Of a stretch of 64,000 nucleotides of DNA, positions 56,768 through 64,000 are shown in pieces. The notes beneath the pieces were generated by a model, which did not search any database, was not told where the DNA came from, and worked only from the letters and a program-made list of their open reading frames with translations. The DNA comes from Akkermansia muciniphila. Its GTDB lineage: Bacteria > Verrucomicrobiota > Verrucomicrobiia > Verrucomicrobiales > V1-33. The stretch covers positions 1 to 64,000 of the forward strand of contig CAMAUV010000004.1 in the NCBI GenBank assembly GCA_945861415.1, read 5' to 3'. Numbering within the stretch: the stretch's first letter is position 1; each line of letters starts with the position of its first letter. Position numbers and translations under genes: made by a program.

Positions 56768-57022
56768 TGCAGTAGGGAGGTGTTGGGTGCGACGCTATTA
56801 CAAATGAAGTAGCCCCGCACGCAGCGGGACAGCGGGATAAAACAAGCTGCAAGCGCGAGAAAAATTCGCATCCCTGAACATTTAGGACGCAAAAAAGCCC
56901 GGCTTTCTGCGGATACACGGGGAAAAAGAACTTGCGTTAATCGCTGGCTCCGGGAGCATAAGCATGTTTTTTGGCCTTCCGGCCGGTCCCTTAATCGGGT
57001 CAAATTACCGTCCTCTATCCTT

Positions 57023-58903
57023 TTGAAGATCTCTTTTCCATTCCTGACGTCCGTGGCTGTGTTCTCTTTAAGGGGGAGCCTATGCGCCGACTCTAAAAAG
57101 GAAGCGGGCAGCGCGCGGCTCGTGCAAATATTACAGGATGTCGCCGCCTTTGTTGCCCCCGCCTCCGGGACTTCGGGGCAGGCCATCGAATTGAAAATGG
57201 AATTCGAGAAAGCGACGGGGAGCGTCAAGTTTCTGGAAGACCACCCGCTCATGTTGCGGTTCCAAGCGCCCAACCGACTCTTCCTTGCTATGGACGTGAA
57301 CGGACCTGTCTCCTTGAGCACGGACGGCACCAAAGTCTGGCTGCATGTGCCTGCGAAGAACATGCTCATCGAAGCTGACAACAGCGTGCCGCGCTTTTCT
57401 ACCCGGCCGGACAGCATCAAAACGGTGACTATTCCGGAACTCAAACTCCCGGTGACCGGCGCTCAGTTGGCCATGGTGCCCCTGCTTTTTAACATGGACG
57501 TTAAAGGCAGTGAAGCGGAAGGCTGGACCGCAAAAATTTCCCCTAAGCCGGAAGCCGTGCAGTCGCTCAAGATTCCCGCAGCCACCCTCACTGCGGTCCT
57601 GCCGGATGCGAAGGGCTGGCCGCAAACGCTTTCCTACGATGACGGCAAAGGCAACGCGGTCACCCTTAAACTCACGAGTCATAAGGTGAGTGATTCCCTG
57701 CCGCAAAGTGCATGGCAGCCCCAATCGGACAGCGACGACAAAGTAGAGCGGGTGGCCCTTGCCCACATCGTGAAGTTTGCAGAGACGGCTATTGGCAGCA
57801 TCGGCAGCAAAATCCCCAGCCTTCCTCCGGCCACGGGTTCAGTGAAAGTGACCGCCACCGAAGGCCGGGGACGTCTTGAAGACCATGATGGCGCCAACGT
57901 ACTCTACCTTGCGGGATCGCCGGAGGAGATGGGCCGACAGCACGGCACGCTGATGAAAAAGGAAATCCGGTATGGGCTGAACCGCATCCTCTATGGGGTG
58001 GGCGTTGGCAGCAGTTTCGACAAAGGCCGCTGGTTCTTCGGTGAAATCGAGGAAGCGGTGCGCCGCAGCGGGCCGTTTGTCGTGCCGGAGCACCTGCGCG
58101 AGATGGACGCCATCGCTGAGGCCGCGGGCATGGATAGAGAGGAAGTGCGCCTGAGCAATTTCTTCCCGGAGCTTTTTCATTGCAGCGGTTTTGCCCTTAT
58201 GGGTTCGGCTACGAAGGACGGCCGCATCTTTCACGGGCGCATTCTCGATTACCTGCGCGGTGCGGGCCTTGAGGAGAACGCGGTGCTCATCATCAGCAAG
58301 CCGGACTATGGCCACGGCTGGGCCAATGTCAGCTACGCAGGATTTACCGGCAGCGTCACCGCTATGAACGAAAAGCAGGTCTCCTTGGGAGAAATGGGCG
58401 GACGCGGTGAAGGCAACTGGGACGGCAAACCCATGGCTCAACTGGTGCGCGAAATCATGGAGAAGGCCGACGATATCGACGAAGCCATCGACATCATGCG
58501 CCGGAGCAAGCGCACCTGCGAGTACTATTATGTTATTGCGGACGGTAAAACGAAGCGCGCCTGCGGCATTAAAGCCACGCCGGAGATTTTTGAAGTCATC
58601 TGGTCCGGCGAAAGCCATCCTCAGCTCAGTGATCCAGTTAAAGACACCGTGCTGCTTTCCGCCGACGACCGCTACAAGGAGTTGGTGAAGCGTGTGAAAA
58701 ATGGTTTCGGCCGGTTCGACACCGAATCGGCGCGGGATCTCATGACCCGTCCGGTCTGCATGGACAGCAACATTCAGAGTGTGCTCTTCGCCCCGGACAC
58801 TCTCGACTTCTGGGTGGCCAATGCCGACGGCGAAAATGTGGCCAGCGCCACTCGCTACTCTCAATATAACCTGCGCGACCTGCTCTCAAGCATTTCAAAG
58901 TAA
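57023..58903 (+). CDS. C45-type acyltransferase fused to a lipoprotein-carrier-like domain
   Basis: The 626-residue protein (TTG start at 57023) has a signal peptide (MKISFPFLTSVAVFSLRG). Residues 25-225 look like a LolA/DUF2092-type beta-rich domain (LMLRFQAPNRLFLAMDVNG, KVWLHVPAKNMLIE). Residues about 290-620 form an acyl-CoA:isopenicillin N acyltransferase-like NTN hydrolase of peptidase family C45, with the likely self-cleavage nucleophile Cys387 in FHCSGFALMGSATKDGR and RILDY. Family members are made as precursors and cleave themselves before the Cys. The domain fusion is unusual, and the substrate is unknown. Confidence 0.8.
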   Translation: MKISFPFLTSVAVFSLRGSLCADSKKEAGSARLVQILQDVAAFVAPASGTSGQAIELKMEFEKATGSVKFLEDHPLMLRFQAPNRLFLAMDVNGPVSLSTDGTKVWLHVPAKNMLIEADNSVPRFSTRPDSIKTVTIPELKLPVTGAQLAMVPLLFNMDVKGSEAEGWTAKISPKPEAVQSLKIPAATLTAVLPDAKGWPQTLSYDDGKGNAVTLKLTSHKVSDSLPQSAWQPQSDSDDKVERVALAHIVKFAETAIGSIGSKIPSLPPATGSVKVTATEGRGRLEDHDGANVLYLAGSPEEMGRQHGTLMKKEIRYGLNRILYGVGVGSSFDKGRWFFGEIEEAVRRSGPFVVPEHLREMDAIAEAAGMDREEVRLSNFFPELFHCSGFALMGSATKDGRIFHGRILDYLRGAGLEENAVLIISKPDYGHGWANVSYAGFTGSVTAMNEKQVSLGEMGGRGEGNWDGKPMAQLVREIMEKADDIDEAIDIMRRSKRTCEYYYVIADGKTKRACGIKATPEIFEVIWSGESHPQLSDPVKDTVLLSADDRYKELVKRVKNGFGRFDTESARDLMTRPVCMDSNIQSVLFAPDTLDFWVANADGENVASATRYSQYNLRDLLSSISK

Positions 58904-58978
58904 TCCGCGCCGGGGTGAGTCCGGAGGGTTAATTTGTAATGGCGGCTGCTGCATTCCTGCCCTTTGTCCGCGCACTGA

Positions 58979-59650
58979 ATCCTGGCGGAGGTATCTAAAA
59001 AAGCCATTGGGCCGCACAACCTCCCTGTAACTGTATTGCTGGGAGTCATGGTGATCTTAAGGATCATGGTGATGATTGGAGTTGCGAATGGCGACATGGA
59101 CGGCCCGGGTGCCGGTGACCATGCGGACGCCGGCTACGGTGGGGATTTTGGTTACGCTCATTTCGGCAGTGGAGGTCTCACGGTAGGAGCCCACATTGAC
59201 GGGTATTCTCCGCACGGTGGCAGCGGAGGCTTCTGGCAAAGCTGCGGCCGTTTGCTCCACTCAGGGGGAATCCCGCTCATGGGCGTGCTCAGCCTGCTTT
59301 CCCTGTTCATGTAGTTCTTTTCCGTCACTGCCAATGTGCTCTGGAACGGAGCGCAAGGCGACCGAAGTGCCGCCATCGCGCTTCCCCTGCTGGTGAGCAT
59401 GCTGCTGACGCGTGCAGTGCTGTGCCCGCTGAGCGGGGTAACCTGCAAAATGAAGGCTTCGGAGTCGGAAGTGGAGCAGGTCATCGGGTGCGAAGGTGTG
59501 CTTTGCACCAGTGAACAGTCTGACCTCTTTTGCCAGATCGAGATCCCGGCGAAGGGAGCGCCTGTGGTGGTCAATGTCCGGCTTGCCGCCGGCAGTAGGC
59601 CTGCGCCCAAAGGCGCACCGTTCATCGTTTATGGGGCCGCCCTATGGAGT
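58979..59650 (+). pseudogene. Remnant of a YqiJ/OB-fold membrane protein gene (DUF1449)
   Basis: The frame starts without an ATG after a TGA and reads NLPVTVLLGVMVILRIMVMI, a Gly-rich loop, GIPLMGVLSLLSLFM, then TAG at 59312-59314, then FFSVTANVLW, a second helix AIALPLLVSMLLTRAVL and an OB-fold segment EQVIGCEGVLC...QIEIPAKGAPVVVNVRL. This order is that of YqiJ-type proteins. The amber may replace Trp (TGG to TAG). Homology stops near 59640 where a DUF1501-type sequence begins in another frame, so the 3' end is lost too. Confidence 0.65.
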
Positions 59651-60234
59651 GACCGCAGCGCCCCAGCGGAAGAATCTGGAACTTATCGCGAAACTCAATT
59701 CCGCCCACGCCGCCCACCATCTCGGCTATGATGAACTGTCGGCCCGCATTGATAACTACGAACTTGCTTTTCGAATGCAAATGCAGGTGCCCGAAGTGAT
59801 TGATCTATCGAAGGAGGATGAGCGGATGAAGGGGCTTTATGGGATTGGCAAAGACGCGGCGAATTCTTTTGGCCGCAAATATCTGCTCGCCCGCAATCTG
59901 GTGAAAAAAGGCTTACGTTTTGTGTAGCTCTATAACGGTTCATGGGACAGCCACGGCTACATGACCGCGGAGGCACGGCCTATGGCCGGTATCACAAGCC
60001 CAACGCCATGACCATCTGGCTGGCCGGGGCAGGCTGCAATGCCGGCCATACCATTGGCGCGACCGATGATCTCGGCATGACCGCAGTGGAGGGCAAAGCA
60101 TGCGCTCGCGATTTCCATGTGACGCTGCTGCGCCTTCTCGGGCTGGACGATAGCAGGCTGACCTACTACCATGTCGGCCGTTTCAGACAGCTGAGCCAGT
60201 TTGGCGGAGAGGTAATCAAGGATTTGCTGGCCTG
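59629..60234 (+). pseudogene. Internally deleted DUF1501 (sulfatase-like) gene fragment
   Basis: The frame from about 59629 matches the C-terminal half of DUF1501 proteins: GVTAAPQRKNLELIAKLNSA, YDELSARIDNYELAFRMQM, FGRKYLLARNLVKKGLRFV. A TAG at 59925-59927 replaces the Gln codon expected in RFVQLY. LYNGSWDSHGYMTAE continues. Then about 50 residues of the family's central part are missing and the sequence resumes in another frame as YHKPNAMTIWLAGAGCNAG, ending LTYYHVGR and VIKDLLA. The N-terminal part is absent. Confidence 0.7.
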
Positions 60235-60332
60235 ATGCTGCCGGGTCACCTTTCCCGCAATTCATTACCTCCGGCTGATCTCCGGGCGGTTCTTTCTCTT
60301 GGCAATTCCCAAATCGTCCGCATCCTCGCGCC

Positions 60333-61658
60333 ATGTTTGAGATCCGGGAGAAACCGAGAATGGTCGAAAAAGCGCTGCTTATTGGCGTCTACTTTGACCG
60401 GCGGGAGCAGCAGGAGGCCGCCAGCCTTCTGGAGGAGCTCCGTGAACTGGTCGATACCCTAGGCATTCCCGTGGCCGAAGAAATCCTCGTCCACGTCAAA
60501 GACTCCAACCGCAAGTATCTCACCGGCAGTGGCAAGGCCAAAGAGCTGACCACTCACGCCCGCGAGACCGGCTGCGATGTCATCATCTTCGACAACTCCC
60601 TCGCTCCCATGCAGCAGCGCGCGTGGGAAGAGGAGGGCGGCATCACCGTCATGGACCGGGAGGAGGTCATCCTCGACATATTCGCTATGCGTGCCCGTAC
60701 CGCGGAAGCCCGCCTTCAGGTGGATCTGGCCCGCCAGCAGTATGCTCTGCCGCGCTTGGCCCGCATGTGGGGGCACCTCGACCGTCAGGGCGGTGGCGGT
60801 GGATCTGGCAGCGCGGGTGCGGCGCGAGGGGAAGGAGAAAGCCAGCTCGAGGTGGACCGCCGTCTCGCCCGCAAGCGCATCGATACTCTTAAGCGCCAGA
60901 TTGAGGAAGTGAAGCAGCAGCGCCTGACCCAGCGCAAAGAGCGTCAGCGCGTACCCGTGCCGCAGGCCGCCATCGTCGGATACACCAACTCCGGAAAAAG
61001 CACGCTCCTCAACAGTCTCACTGGTGCCGGTGTTCTGGCTGAAGACAAACTCTTTGCCACGCTGGACCCCACCACCCGCAAAGTGCAACTGCCTGACGGC
61101 CAGCAATTGCTGCTGACGGACACGGTCGGATTCATCCGCAATCTTCCCCACCGTCTCATCGAATCCTTCAAGGCCACGCTGGAAGAAGCCGTCATCGCCG
61201 ACTTCCTCATCCACGTTCTTGATGCCAGTCAGGAGCGCGTCTTCCAGTTTTATCAGACCACCATGGATGTGCTAAAAGAGTTGGAAGCCGAGCAGAAGAA
61301 GATGCTCATTGTGCTCAACAAGATCGACCTCATCCCTCCCGAGCGCCGGGCACAGGTTGCGGCCCATTTCGACAAGCCTGTCCTTGTTTCTCTCCATACC
61401 GGCGAGGGTGTAGACGAACTGGGCGACCGTCTCAGCGAGATGATGCTGGATCGCACGGTGCGCCTCAAGCTCCGCCTGCCTCAGAGCGAATTCGGCCTCA
61501 TGAGCGTCATCCACCAGCAGGGAAAACTGCTCCATCAGGATTACGAGGAGAACGATGTCCTCATCGACACCGTTCTTCCTCGCCGGTTCGAGCCCCAGTT
61601 TTTGCCGTTCGTCGTCGGCGGGGCGCCGCAGCGAAAGCGGGAGATATGGGAAGAGTAA
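60333..61658 (+). CDS. hflX: GTPase HflX
   Basis: HflX is a ribosome-associated GTPase that can split ribosomes stalled by heat or antibiotics. The 441-residue protein has the N-terminal HflX domain (LIGVYFDRREQQEAASLLEE, VIIFDNSLAPMQQRAWE), a coiled-coil linker (about 165-205) and a G domain with GYTNSGKSTLLNSL, the switch TLDPTTRK, DTVGFIRNLP and NKIDL. The start ATG at 60333 follows a gap after the DUF1501 remnant. No hfq or mia gene is adjacent. Confidence 0.97.
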   Translation: MFEIREKPRMVEKALLIGVYFDRREQQEAASLLEELRELVDTLGIPVAEEILVHVKDSNRKYLTGSGKAKELTTHARETGCDVIIFDNSLAPMQQRAWEEEGGITVMDREEVILDIFAMRARTAEARLQVDLARQQYALPRLARMWGHLDRQGGGGGSGSAGAARGEGESQLEVDRRLARKRIDTLKRQIEEVKQQRLTQRKERQRVPVPQAAIVGYTNSGKSTLLNSLTGAGVLAEDKLFATLDPTTRKVQLPDGQQLLLTDTVGFIRNLPHRLIESFKATLEEAVIADFLIHVLDASQERVFQFYQTTMDVLKELEAEQKKMLIVLNKIDLIPPERRAQVAAHFDKPVLVSLHTGEGVDELGDRLSEMMLDRTVRLKLRLPQSEFGLMSVIHQQGKLLHQDYEENDVLIDTVLPRRFEPQFLPFVVGGAPQRKREIWEE

Positions 61659-61669
61659 GCAAGTGTGGG

Positions 61670-61960
61670 TGCCGCATCTTATAAAAAAGAGATCATCGCC
61701 CCGGCGCTTCCTTCTTCTGCCGGTTGCTGTGGCGGGGATCATGCTGCTGGGCACCATGCTGCTCGTTATTGCTGCCCCGAGGGATGGTGTGGAGAAAGCG
61801 AATGTCGCAATGGTCCTCGGCAGTAAAGTAGACCCGTGGGATGCTCCTTCGGCATGACTGGGCGCCCGGCGCGCCTCCCCAGCGTTGGCATTGCCACCGT
61901 TGGCTCTGCCCGCACCGACTTTTTTGGGGAGCATTGGAACTTAAGTCGGCGGGGCTGGGG
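61670..61960 (+). pseudogene. Remnant of a YdcF/SanA-type (DUF218) gene
   Basis: Starting near GTG 61670 the frame encodes a basic N-terminus, one membrane helix (FLLLPVAVAGIMLLGTMLLV) and KANVAMVLGSKVDPWDAPSA, the start of a DUF218 domain whose next residues should be R-L-x-A-R-L-x-R-A. Instead a TGA at 61855-61857 occurs where the Arg codon CGA is expected, and the following sequence LGARRASPALAL only weakly continues the pattern before a TAA. The rest of the domain is missing. Confidence 0.5.
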
Positions 61961-62266
61961 TAAGGTTAGCGGTGGCTGCACTAGTGGGAGAGGCGGTTCG
62001 TCCCGGCCCGAGCCCAGCGCCAGTGCCGGCCGGAAATTTTACCCCGTTCTTGGCATGCCAACCCGAGGGCCTTAGCGGCGACACTTTCGAAAGCTGCTTG
62101 AGTGAACCCATTAATTTTCCTAGGGTGGCGGCGCAGCGGCAGGCTGCGTTATTCCGGAATGTGCCACAACGCTCGGAAAAACAGAGGAATTCATCAAAAT
62201 CATAGCGCCCTGATCTGATTGGTGATATACTCGCCGCCGGTGCCTCCCTGGTCTTCCGACCGCCTA
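61961..62266. other. Region with an unassigned short open frame
   Basis: About 300 bp before the haloperoxidase gene. A frame of 77 residues (61972-62205) is open but has no recognisable start signal or family; it contains SGDTFESCLSEPINFP. It may be more gene debris continuing from the YdcF remnant. Confidence 0.25.
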
Positions 62267-64000
62267 ATGCAAATCAGTTTCATACTTCGACTTCTTACCC
62301 TGCTCGCTCTTTTGCCCGCCACCTCCGTCAAGGCAGCTCCATCGGTGGCGCGGGAGTGGAATTTGGAATTGTTGGAATCGATACGCGAAACGGTTCCCAA
62401 TCCGCCGCAGCATGCGCGCAACCTTTTCCATACCGCCGTGGCCATGTATAATGCATGGGCGGCCTATGACAGCGCTGCGGTGGGCTACATTTACAATGAG
62501 AAGGTCAATCCCCTTCCGGCGGATGTTGAGGCGGCGCGGCGCGAGGCTGTGAGCTACGCCGCGCACCGGGTGCTACGTGAGCGGTTTTCGTCCCATGCGG
62601 CTTTCGATGCGAGGCTAAATGCGCAGGGCTATTCTGCGGCCATCGCGCTGGCCCCGGTGACCAATGCGGCCACCCCCGCAGAACTGGGCAAGCGAATTGG
62701 ACGGGCCACTCTCACATGGTCTGCCGGCGATGGATTTGATACCGTTAGCGAATCGCTTCAGGCATACACCGCAGCGGTCAATCCCAACATGAACCACCCC
62801 ATGTCCGTGATGGGCATGAACCATGTCTTCCAATACGACATGCAGGTTGGCTACGGCGTTCCTCCCGGCACCGATCCCAACTTCTGGCAACCGCTGGCAC
62901 TTTCCTCCAGCACGACACAAAATGGAATCATCACCCCGGGCGGCATCCAGACATTTTTGGGGGTGCAGGGACTGGTCACCACGCCATTTAGCTTGAAGCG
63001 AGCAGACGACACAAAGCCATGGATTGACCCGCGCGGGGGGCCTTCGCGTCTAAGCACTCCGCAGCAGATGGAACTGAAGGACTATAACTACAAGTATGGC
63101 GCGCTGGAAGTGGTGCGCATGAGTGGCCAGCTCAACGATGAGACCCGCATCGACATCTCTCCCGCCTCCACGGGAAACAACCTGCTCGGGGAAGATGCCG
63201 GCAGCGGCTTGAGTGCGAATCCCTTGACCGGTCAGCCCTTTGCTCCGGAGATGGTTAAGCGCGGCGACTTCGGTCGGGTGCTCGCTGAGTTCTGGGCCGA
63301 TGGTCCGAGGTCTGAAACCCCGCCCGGTCACTGGCACTTGCTGGCCAATGAAGTCACGGATGGTCCGCAATTACAGAAATGTATCCGCGGCACAGGCCCT
63401 GTGGTGAGCGATCTCGAATGGGATGTGAAGCTTTACTTCTGCGTATCTGCAGCCACCCATGATGCCGCCTGTGCGGCATGGGCGCTCAAGCGTTACTACT
63501 CCGGGGTCCGGCCCATCACTATGATCCGCTACATGGGAAACAAGGGACAGTCTTACGACGAGGGCAGCCCGGGATTCGATGCTCAGGGCATGTTGCTGGA
63601 AACCGGAGTTTGCGAACTGATCACCGCTGAGACCGTGCAGGGCAAGCATGCACAAATTTGGGACGTTGGCTTTAACGCTTACCGGCCCGGCTTGAATTTC
63701 ATTAATCAGATCGCGGTCTATTCATGGCCTGGCGAGCATCCCGGCAATCCCGCCCCGGCTAACCCGCCAGTGCCGGCCACGCAACAATGCACGGTGCGGT
63801 GGATGCTGGCGAAAGACTGGCTGCCTTTTCAGCGGAAGACATTTAATACGCCTGCCTTCCCTGGTTACATCAGCGGGCACAGCGCCTTCTCGCGGGCTGC
63901 GGCCGAGGCACTCACCCTTTACACCGGTAGTAAGTATTTCCCCGGCGGCTTCTACAGCCACACCATCGCTGCCAACTCCATGCAAATCGACAAGGGACCC
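62267..64000 (+). CDS. Vanadium-dependent haloperoxidase-like protein (partial, runs off the window)
   Basis: The gene begins at ATG 62267 and is open for 578 codons up to the window edge. The product has a signal peptide (MQISFILRLLTLLALLPATS) and the PAP2-like vanadium haloperoxidase fold: an N-terminal helical part with ARNLFHTAVAMYNAWAAYD, RPITMIRYMGNKGQ, and the conserved late motif FPGYISGHSAFSRAAAEALT with the catalytic His. Such enzymes oxidise halides with hydrogen peroxide, or act as related phosphatases. The bacterial role is often unclear. The C-terminus is not visible. Confidence 0.88.
   Translation, partial: MQISFILRLLTLLALLPATSVKAAPSVAREWNLELLESIRETVPNPPQHARNLFHTAVAMYNAWAAYDSAAVGYIYNEKVNPLPADVEAARREAVSYAAHRVLRERFSSHAAFDARLNAQGYSAAIALAPVTNAATPAELGKRIGRATLTWSAGDGFDTVSESLQAYTAAVNPNMNHPMSVMGMNHVFQYDMQVGYGVPPGTDPNFWQPLALSSSTTQNGIITPGGIQTFLGVQGLVTTPFSLKRADDTKPWIDPRGGPSRLSTPQQMELKDYNYKYGALEVVRMSGQLNDETRIDISPASTGNNLLGEDAGSGLSANPLTGQPFAPEMVKRGDFGRVLAEFWADGPRSETPPGHWHLLANEVTDGPQLQKCIRGTGPVVSDLEWDVKLYFCVSAATHDAACAAWALKRYYSGVRPITMIRYMGNKGQSYDEGSPGFDAQGMLLETGVCELITAETVQGKHAQIWDVGFNAYRPGLNFINQIAVYSWPGEHPGNPAPANPPVPATQQCTVRWMLAKDWLPFQRKTFNTPAFPGYISGHSAFSRAAAEALTLYTGSKYFPGGFYSHTIAANSMQIDKGP

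Noticed and set aside
3983-60234. Reassignment of TAG to an amino acid, suggested by several in-frame TAG codons
   Set aside because: Many intact genes here (dnaA, the DUF1080 gene, gspF, the FAD enzyme, ffh, the GYF/bPH gene) end in TAG, and reading through would add unrelated sequence or run into antisense of convergent genes. The only tRNA in the window is Ser(UGA). TAG breaks also sit in genes that carry other lesions.
1-64000. CRISPR array, insertion sequence, prophage or integron
   Set aside because: No regularly spaced repeats, transposase, integrase or phage structural genes were found on either strand.

Overview
The window is GC-rich bacterial chromosome, most likely from the Verrucomicrobiota (PVC superphylum). 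The evidence is the mix of families: exosortase plus EpsI, a formylglycine-type sulfatase, a DUF1080 protein, PVC-type cytochrome c proteins (one fused to WD40, one with HEAT repeats), a DUF1501 remnant, a giant CotH protein, a PVC-type left-handed beta-helix acyltransferase and several ExbB/ExbD sets. I see no insertion sequence, integrase, prophage or CRISPR array. Housekeeping genes are spread among lineage-specific ones: dnaA, pdxJ, pyrH, frr, pyrC, ffh, rpsU, uvrB, tRNA-Ser(UGA), ftsH and hflX.

Layout. 1-2.2 kb: dnaA behind a 0.8-kb leader with AT-rich patches. 2.2-9 kb: a reverse-strand block with a sulfatase and then, in transcription order, lipoprotein, pdxJ, zinc-ribbon ExbB, ExbD-1 and ExbD-2. 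Here exbB is frameshifted by a 14-bp tandem duplication, and exbD-2 carries an in-frame amber codon and a probable second frameshift. 9-19.3 kb: an HNH remnant, a coiled-coil lipoprotein, cytochrome/WD40, a 1753-residue CotH protein, LURP-one-like, membrane and DUF1080 proteins. 19.4-22.9 kb: pyrH, frr, a beta-helix acyltransferase and an orphan GspF. 23-31.9 kb: an FAD enzyme, an M16 peptidase, a protein with a 21-residue W-rich repeat, RluA, DUF1294, a lactonase, GYF/bPH and YbjN-like proteins. 32-39.3 kb: pyrC, a winged-helix/nuclease-like protein, EpsI-exosortase, ffh, a NagB-like protein and rpsU with a clear terminator. 39.4-44.4 kb: a doubly broken PVC cytochrome/HEAT gene and a ketoacyl synthase containing a G9 tract. 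44.6-51.9 kb: an intact cluster of TPR, TPR, ExbB, ExbD, ExbD and a VWA protein. 52-64 kb: uvrB, tRNA-Ser, ftsH, a fused C45 acyltransferase, a YqiJ/DUF1501 graveyard, hflX, a YdcF remnant and a vanadium-haloperoxidase gene that runs off the window.

The most interesting system is the 44.6-51.9 kb cluster. A proton-driven ExbB/ExbD motor is paired with a von Willebrand A protein whose single membrane helix carries the Ser-x3-His-Gly pattern of TonB. This suggests the VWA protein occupies the TonB position, with two secreted TPR proteins as periplasmic or outer-membrane partners. A diverged, apparently decaying ExbB/ExbD set lies at 3.7-7 kb.

The second theme is gene decay. At least eight loci are broken by in-frame stops (often TAG), short duplications or fusion of truncated fragments. 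TAG is also the ordinary terminator of many intact genes here, so codon reassignment is unlikely. Sequencing or assembly error cannot be excluded for the single-site lesions.
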